Assembly (NCBI GenBank): GCA_019633425.1
Contig: WSUB01000026.1
Span: 248,001-312,000 of the forward strand
From: Tulasnella sp. 424
Taxonomy: Eukaryota; Basidiomycota; Agaricomycetes; Cantharellales; Tulasnellaceae
DNA length: 64,000 nucleotides
Direction: 5' to 3'
Shown here: piece by piece, positions 56,645 to 64,000 of the stretch
How positions within the stretch are numbered: position 1 is the stretch's first letter
Layout: each line of letters begins with the position of its first letter
The notes under the pieces: model-generated
Told to the model about the DNA's origin: nothing
Database searches by the model: none
What the model saw: the letters and a program-made list of their open reading frames with translations, nothing else
Position numbers and translations under genes: made by a program

Positions 56645-59600
56645 ATGACCAGTCAATCGGCTGGCAACCAACCGCCAACGAACCTCCCGTCCACGACCGA
56701 TAACCTCTCAGAGTCGAACCAAGTTTCCATTTCCGATAACGTCAAGTCTTTGAAAAACGACACGCTATCTATCCTCAAGGTAATATTGCTTCGATCTGGG
56801 TAAATTCTCAGCTTACATCGTTCTAGAGTACCCGCTGGCCTCGCAGGTCGACCAACGCAGCCCGTGACCTTTTAAGGATCATCGAAAATGCTTCAAGCCT
56901 CGAAAATATTCCTAAGGAAGAGACCCAAATTCGAGCCGAACACCGGGATTTCCTCGAGCAATTCATTAGGTAAGTGGCTCACGAGCCAATGGCGTCCTTG
57001 TGTGCTGAAGCGAGCTGGTGCCAGGATCATGAGGAGCGTTCAACCAAGGTTACAGGAGGCGTCGAACACTTATGGGGCGAAGGAGGGAAGATTTATCCGT
57101 AACATGAAGAAAAAAATCTTCCATCCCATGGATCGTAGCAAGTGCACTCAAGTGTTGGAGTCTTGTCGAAACGATGTCACGGGCGCCTTGGCGTCTCTTC
57201 CTGTACGTGCGCCCTTTCGTGTTCCGTCCGCTGCGCCCTTGCCGATGTCTTCCGGTTGTTGCAGGACCACTGGAACCACGAAGCCGCGAGAGGTAAGAGT
57301 TACCCGCTGCATGGCAATTTGTAATCCTAATAACGCTTTTCTCTACCTCGTGATCGACCGAGCAGGAGAGGAACACCCCGAAGCAGAATCCACCTCTCAA
57401 ATAAAAGGAAGCACCCCACTCGTTGGAGATGTCCTCTTTGCGGCACCCGCGGTGGAAGAAATTGACGACCCGACCCCGTCAATTCCTCCGGTCGTGGCCT
57501 TACAAAGCCCGATACCGGTCACATCCCCCAGTCCGGACGAAGAGCAAGTGCTTCCAGATGACCAAGCAAAGGGTACCTCCAATCGTCGAGATTGGCTCAG
57601 TGCAGTGAAGACTACATTTGACGTCGTCGAAGGCGTCTCTGGAACGATCCCGGTCATCGGAAGTTACGTAGGAGCTGCCGCCAAGGTGGGGGCCGCAATC
57701 GTCGAAATAATTCAGGTAAAGCGACGTGCCTTTTCTTTGTTGCAGCTTCTAACTCGAGTTGTCCAGACAATGGGTAGCAACCAAGAAACCGCCGATGCCC
57801 TCGAATCTAACGCACGTCGACTATCAGCCCTTCTCGAGCACTTCGAACAGAGATCGGTCGACCCACGTAAGGACGACCTCACCACACGAATCAAGGACTT
57901 ACAAAGGTTTGCTAGCTTCCTTTTCTCTCGGCACTTGCATATGAACACTAACCACTGCCGTCCTTTCAGGGAGCTTAAAAGCGTCCAACACAAGATCGAG
58001 GAATTGAATGGCTCCGGCGTTCTCCGGAAGGCGTTTTCGGCCAAGGACCGCGTCGGAGAATTGAAAGGATATCAAGAGACGATTCGTACAGCTTTAGAAC
58101 AATTACAGGTTCGGGAGTCATTGTTCGTCACGCCCGCGCTTCCTAACCTCCTCACATGTAGCTTTTGGTTGCTCTCAACACCACGACGCTGATAAAGGAA
58201 CTATGTAAGTCCAAGTCCCATCTATGGTACTTGGCTATTCTGACTCGACGATTGCTAGACAACGAGGGGATACGCGAGGGGCGGCAGCGGCTTCTCGACC
58301 GATTAGGAGACGCGAAGTACGGGGCTCACGGCGATGATATCAAGGATGTGATCTGCCTTGAAGGAACCCGAGTGCAGACCCTGGAACGTATCAATGCATG
58401 GATAAGGAACACCTCCACGTCGGAAAACGTTCTATGGATTCGGGGAATGGCTGGACGCGGCAAGTCGACAATTGCGTCTACCGTCGCTTATCATTGGAAG
58501 TATCAGGCTGCGTCCGCCATCTTCCACTTCCGTCGTGGCCAGAACAAGCTGGACAAACGGCTCGTGTGCGCACTCGCGAGGCAGCTCGGCAGCAACGATC
58601 TCGTCCCAGAGGTTAAGGATTCCATTCTGCGGAGCGTTCAGGAGAACCCAGACATCCAAGATGAACGTCTGCGGGAGCAGTTCCAAGCTCTTTTCACGCG
58701 CTCGCTGGGAAGACTCCAAGATACCACTCTTCCGATCCTGCTCATCGTTGATGCACTTGACGAATGCGAGAGCGTGGACTTCGCCGTCAAATTTGTCAAG
58801 CTCATCGAAGAATTCATACCGTCACTTCCTGTCAATGTCAAGTTCCTCCTGACAACCCGTCCCGAGGCCCCTCTTATTCGTGCTCTTGAACCGAGAGAGT
58901 GGCATGCCGAGGATCTCGACTCGATGGGCAACATGGACGGCGACATCGCGCAGTTCCTTCAACGTGGCTTCTCGCGGGTGAGAGAGGAGTACGACCTCGA
59001 GGAAGACTGGCCACCTCAGGACAATATACGAGCAATTGTGCAAATGTCCCAAGGTCTCTTCCAATGGGCCCACACCGCGATCGAGTACATGATGGAGGGA
59101 TCGCCTCAGGACCAGCTCCGAGAGTTGTTGCAGTTGCCGTCGATATGTGACGGGATGGACGGCCTTTATTTGCAAATACTTTCCAAGGCGTTTAAAAAGG
59201 CAAAAAAGTATCCCGCAAGAGCAGACCTGCTCCTCCGGATGCTGGGTACACTTGTTGTGACACCTTATCCCCTCTCGTTCGAAATCTTTGCTTTCATTTA
59301 TTCCGATCACGCCGTCTTCCAAAACAAAACCGCAGAGGATATCACTCGATATCTTCGCCAGAACGTTCTTGTTGATCTCGGATCATTAATCCATATTCCG
59401 CGTTCGTCCACTGACCCCATCCAACTCGTGCACACATCGGTACGAGATCTCTTGGTCGACAGAGACCGATGTCAGGGGGAACCGTACGCCGTTGACCTCG
59501 CGAGGAACCACCACGATCTTGCGTGGAAATGCCTGCAATTGATGGAGCGGGATTTGAAGAGCAACATTTGCCACCTGTCCGATCTATCGAAGCCAAACTC

Positions 59601-62600
59601 AGATCCGGACGTCCAGGAGCTAGTACGCTGCTACGTGCCCAAGGGCCTTCAATATTGCTGCCGTTCCTGGTCAATAAATCTCATAGCAAGCAGACCAGAG
59701 GGGACATCCGGTGGCTGGGAGACAATATCCGCGGCTGATATCAAAGGCTTCAGTGAGAAGAAATTGCTTGGTTGGCTGGAAGTCATGAGTTTGATCGGAG
59801 AGACTCGAGACTCTCTGAAAGTTGCAAAGGAGATGTATTCATGGCTGCAGGTGAGCTAATCAATCGAACTGTGCCAACTAAAGGAACCAAGAACTAATCA
59901 TAGTGAAAAAGGAGCACCCTGATATATTTGAGCCTTCACTTACGGCTCTGTGGACTGACATGCGGAGGTTTATTACCACATTTCATGAGCCGATTGCATT
60001 TAGTGCTCTACACATTTATGCTTCAGCACTACCATTCTGCCCATGGGAGACGACCCTCTGGAGATGCTACAATGACTTTGCGACCACTCGCGTGCTGAAT
60101 GGCCGACACAGGAGAGCATGGTCATCAAGTCTCTGGAGTAAACACATTGGTAGTGAAGCAGAGGCTGTTGCTTTCTCACCAGATGGGGAGATGATTGCAT
60201 CCGGAGCAAGGGACAATACAATTCAAGTATGGGATGCTGAGACTGGGGCACCAATTGGAAAGCCCCTCAGAGGTCATGACAATGCTGTCCTGAGCATCTC
60301 CTTCTCCCCCAACAGCAAGCTCATTGCTTCTGGATCTTCAGACAAGACAATTCGAGTGTGGGATGCTGAGACTGGGGCACCAATTGGAGAGCCACTCAGA
60401 GGTCATGGTGATGCTGTCTTGAGCATCTCCTTCTCCCCCAATGGCAAGCTCCTTGTTTCTGGATCTTTGGACAACAGAATTCAACTGTGGGATGCTGAGA
60501 GTGGGACACCACTTGGCAAGCTCCTCAGAGGTCATGACAAAGCCGTCCAGAGCATCTCCTTCTCCCCCAACAGCAAGCTCTTTGCTTCTGGATCTTTAGA
60601 CAAGACAATTAAACTGTGGGATGCCGAGACTGGGGCACCAGTCGGAGAGCCCCTCAGAGGTCATGACAAAGCTGTCCAGAGCATTTCGTTCTCCCCCAAC
60701 AGCAAGCTCCTTGCTTCTGGATCTTCAGACAAGACAATTCGAGTGTGGGATGCTGAGACTGGAGCACCAATTGGCAAGCCCCTCAGAGGTCATGATAAAG
60801 CTGTCTGGAGCATCTCTTTTTCCCCCAATGGCAAGCTCCTTGCTTCTGGATCTTCAGACAAGACAATCCAACTGTGGGATGCTGAGACTTGGGCACCAAT
60901 TGGAGAGCCCCTCAGAGGTCATGACAATCGTGTTGTGAGCATCTCCTTCTCCTCTAGTGGTAAACTCCTTGCCTCAGGGTCTTGGGACAAGACAATTCAA
61001 CTGTGGGATGCTGAGCCCGGGGCACAAATGGGAGAGCCTCTCAGAGGTCATGATGATGCTGTTTGGAGCATCTCCTTCTCCCCCAACAGCAGGCTCCTTG
61101 CTTCTGGATCAGATGACAGGACAATTCGATTGTGGGATGCTGAGACTGGGGCATCAATTGGAGAGCCCCTCAAAGGTCATGACAATGCCATCTTGAGCAT
61201 CTCCTTTTCCCCCAACAGCAAGCTCCTTGCTTCAGGATCTTGGGACGGCACAATTCAACTGTGGGATGCTGCAACTGGGGCAGCAATTGGAGAGCCCCTC
61301 AGAGATCATGACAGTGGTGTCATGAGCATTGCCTTCTCCCCCAATGGCAAGCTCCTTGCTTCTGGATCTTGGGACAAGACAATTCGACTGTGGGATGCTG
61401 AGACTCATGCACCAATTGGAGAGCCCCTCAAAGGTCATGACAATGGTGTCCAGAACATCTCCTTCTCACCCAATGGCAAGCTCCTTGCTTCTGCATCTGA
61501 AGACAAGACAATTCGACTATGGGATGCTAAGACTTGGGCACCGATGGGAGAGCCCCTCAGAGGTCATGAAAAAGCTGTCCAGAGCATTTCCTTCTCCCCC
61601 AACAGCAAGCTCCTTGCTTCTGGATCTTCAGACAAGACAATCCGAGTGTGGGATGTCAAGACTGGGGCACTAACTGGCAATCCCCTCAGAGGTCATGACA
61701 AAGCTGTCTGGAGCATCTCCTTTTCCCCCAATGGCAAGCTCATTGCTTCTGGATCTTCAGACAAGACAATCCGACTGTGGGATCCTGAGACTGGGGCAGC
61801 AATTGGAGAGCCCCTCAGAGGTCATGATAAAGCTGTTTGGAGGATCTCCTTCTCCCCCAATGGCAAGCTCCTTGCTTCTGGATCTTCAGACAAGACAATC
61901 CGACTGTGGGATGCTGAAACTGGGGCACCAATTGGAGAGCCCCTGAGAGGCCATGATGAACATGTCCAGAGCATCTCCTTCTCTCTCAATGGCAAGCTTC
62001 TTGCCTCTGGATCTGAAGACCAGACAGTTCGACTATGGGATGCTGAGACTGGGGCACCAATTGGACATCCCCTCAGAGGTCATGATGATGCTGTCTTGAG
62101 TATCTCTTTCTCCCCTAACAGCAAGCTCCTTGCTTCTGGGTCTTCAGATGATACAGTTCGCCTGTGGGATGCTGAGACTGGGGCACCAGTAGGAGAGCCC
62201 CTCAGAGGTCATGACGAAGCTGTCTTGAGCATCTCCTTCTCCCCCAACAGCAAGCTCCTGGCCTCTGGGTCTTCAGATAATACAATTCGACTGTGGGATG
62301 CTGAGACTGGGGCACAAGTTGGAGAGCCCCTCTGTGGTCATGGGGATGCTGTCTTGAGCATCTCCTTCTCCCCTAACAGCAAGCTCATTGCTTCTGGATC
62401 TTCAGACCAGACAATTCAACTGTGGGATGCTGAGATTGGGGCACCAGTTGGAGAGCCCCTCAGGGGTTATGACAATGGTGTTGAAAGCATCTCCTTCTCT
62501 CCAGATGGCAAATTCATTATGTCCCAGTCACCAGATCAAATAATGCACATTTGGGATGTTGAGACAGGAGCTAAAGTCACAAAACTTCTAGGACCCTCTG

Positions 62601-62695
62601 GAGACCAACTTTATTTCAATTCTCTTTCTCAATATTTCAAGCCTTTCCAGCATACTAAAGGTTTTTCTAAATTCTTGGAAGCCCCCATTTGCTGA
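56645..62695 (+). CDS. NLR-like protein: helical N-terminal domain, NACHT, 19 WD40 repeats
   Basis: Ten exons (56645-56779, 56827-56969, 57025-57202, 57265-57292, 57366-57715, 57767-57906, 57970-58108, 58162-58204, 58259-59850, 59912-62695) give 1,843 residues in frame. An N-terminal helical region precedes a second, Gly/Ala-rich helical segment (VIGSYVGAAAKVGAAIVEII, then SNARRLSALLEHFEQ) like the HeLo/MLKL-type four-helix domains of fungal NLRs. The NACHT domain has Walker A GMAGRGKST and Walker B ILLIVDALDECE. From about residue 995 there are 19 WD40 repeats. Proteins of this NWD class (HET-E, HET-D) sense non-self or pathogen signals and trigger cell death; function here is inferred. The last exon is entered at aaaaag/gagcac, because a splice at the upstream AG would hit a stop. 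Confidence 0.85.
60142..62580 (+). repeat. WD40 repeat array, 19 units of 129 bp
   Basis: The gggatg(c/t)tgag segment of the WD motif recurs from 60231 to 62553, which is exactly 18 x 129 bp, so none of the 19 units has gained or lost a base. The consensus of one unit is SGSSDKTIRLWDAETGAPIG followed by EPLRGHD and a conserved SISFSPN(S/G)KLLA stretch. Units are very similar at the DNA level, the first and last diverging most. Confidence 0.93.
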
Positions 62696-63845
62696 AATCT
62701 GATAACCTGTCCTGCCCATAGGACATAGCACCTACAAAAATTTCTTACCATACTCAATCCCAAACTCTCTCCAGTTGGATGGGCAATGGGTAACATTTTT
62801 GTCTAGGAGACTCTTTTGGTTCCCTCAACAATATTGGGGTGATAGATCTCCAAGAATCTTGCTTTCACATGGCACACTTGTATTTGCTTTTGATAGCTGG
62901 GTGTTCTTCTCGGATGTCTCCACTGCACTAAACTTGTAGTTAGATTTCTCGATATATATGTGGTCCAGCCATTCTGGGCGTGGATTTGAAACTAGGCTCA
63001 ACAAGGTGACACCAGCAATGGGATTGGCCAAGTGCATCTTTGAAATATATTAGCTGTTAATTGTGTGTTTGTTTTGGAAAGTCATCCCGCAGGAGAAGGG
63101 AGATGCCCAGCTCCATAATGATTGATTTAGTCACTGAAGAGGAAAGTAGCTACCACTCAGCGCTATTTATTAATCACCGACCAAACCCCCATCTGATGGC
63201 AGCCCCGCACTGTGAATATTTCCTTTCCCCCCTACACTCCACGCTTCGGAATCGCTGTTAACTTGACATGATATGCACAAATCCTGATCGGCAAACCCCG
63301 TCTTCCAGAAAGAGTATCATGAATATGAAACAACAATCAATTTCCTCGTCTTCTCGTTCGTTTTCGCTAATACTATTACTTCGCCCCCCCTCCCCCCCAT
63401 CTTTGTCTTCAGCATCAGTTCCTGCTACTCGTTGACCGGACCATTTCGCGAAGATATCCTAACGGCCTTGTGACGAGATAAGCCTAGACTCGGAGCAACT
63501 GAAGCACTGAGAGGCTGTTTGGTCGATAAAACTAGCGATCCGTTCTCTACTTATCATTCACACATCGATATAGCACGCTTCTTCATGCTGGCGTGAACAT
63601 TCTTGGATGCGACAGGACGTAACTTGGATTACACAAAAACTAGGAGTAAAGACTATTTCACAATACAGTAAGACCATCCAAGAGAGGGTTGAAAAAATAA
63701 AATACAACATGTACATACATCCGTACATAAAAAAGCTAGGAGGATCATAAGTACCAAGAGAACGAAAGGTCTCCAATACATTCGCAGCCCCCTTCAACAA
63801 CAACCTGAGCCCTGCTTTGCACACCTAACCACTTCCCAACCTCGA
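62696..63845. other. 3' flank of the NLR-like gene
   Basis: No gene is supported. The stretch includes C-rich runs (around 63380-63400) and an AT-rich part near 63640-63760. Short open frames on both strands lack recognisable features. Confidence 0.45.
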
Positions 63846-64000
63846 CTATAGCTCTTCAAACACGTGTTCTTCCGAGGGTATGAGTGGCATCACGATGAAG
63901 CGAGAATTCAAATTTGCCGCTCCAGCTATCCTCATCGACAGAGCCCTGACGTCAACGTTCATCTGGCCGTTTTGTCGCCGACGCCGTGGGTGACGAGAAC
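63846..64000 (-). CDS. Probable 3' end of a further minus-strand gene (partial)
   Basis: A minus-strand frame is open from the window edge down to a TAG at 63846-63848. The last 38 residues look like real protein (NVDVRALSMRIAGAANLNSR, then FIVMPLIPSEEHVFEEL), and an AG acceptor lies directly before an ATG at about 63962. It is too short to assign to a family. It may be the last exon of a gene lying mostly beyond the right edge. Confidence 0.35.
   Translation of the reverse strand, partial: SRHPRRRRQNGQMNVDVRALSMRIAGAANLNSRFIVMPLIPSEEHVFEEL

Noticed and set aside
1..64000. tRNA or rRNA genes
   Set aside because: I scanned for T-loop-like GTTCGA contexts with matching stems; candidates such as that near 33203 and 32609 had no plausible cloverleaf. 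None can be supported by eye.

Overview
The window is nuclear DNA from a filamentous basidiomycete, most likely an agaricomycete. It shows many short introns (about 50-90 bp) with GT...AG borders, pyrimidine-rich promoters, conserved fungal housekeeping genes (RTT109, EPL1, FCF2, TOM22, mL58), and the lineage-typical expansion of tyrosine-kinase-like (TKL) kinases and NACHT-WD40 (NLR-like) genes. All gene models were spliced by hand; where the complete chain is given, the summed exon lengths are divisible by three and reading-frame phase matches at every junction. Order and species cannot be decided from the sequence alone.

Layout. 1-9765: two diverged direct copies of one segment of at least 5 kb, gene-poor and degenerate. 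9995-28000: conserved core genes, namely a SYLF-domain protein, a seven-helix membrane protein, RTT109 (minus), EPL1, and a Zn2Cys6 transcription factor (minus). 28397-35043: FCF2, then about 4 kb without a clear gene, then a head-to-head mitochondrial pair, mL58/MRPL20 (minus) and TOM22 (plus). 35044-37898: gene-poor, with a decayed fragment of a PIF1-like helicase. 37899-54610: a kinase cluster. It holds three tandem paralogous TKL kinases (A, B, C) with almost identical exon structure through the kinase domain but different C-termini: A ends in an SH3 domain, B and C end in an unnamed module of about 45 residues (two copies in B, one in C). Between B and C lies a pseudokinase made of a Bck1/Ste11-type domain joined to a leader resembling exon 1 of the TKL family. 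After C comes an unrelated Ser/Thr kinase with a very long tail, whose upstream region is duplicated on the far side of C. 56645-62695: a 1,843-residue NLR-like protein (helical N-terminal domain, NACHT, 19 nearly identical WD40 repeats). The last 150 bp hold the probable 3' end of a further minus-strand gene.

Biologically, the left and centre are housekeeping (chromatin acetylation by RTT109 and EPL1, ribosome biogenesis by FCF2, mitochondrial translation and import by mL58 and TOM22). The right third is an accessory, fast-evolving region where signalling and NLR-type genes have been duplicated and recombined. The most notable unexplained items are the repeated C-terminal module of kinases B and C, the chimeric pseudokinase, and the C-terminal domain swap (SH3 versus module) between otherwise near-identical kinases.
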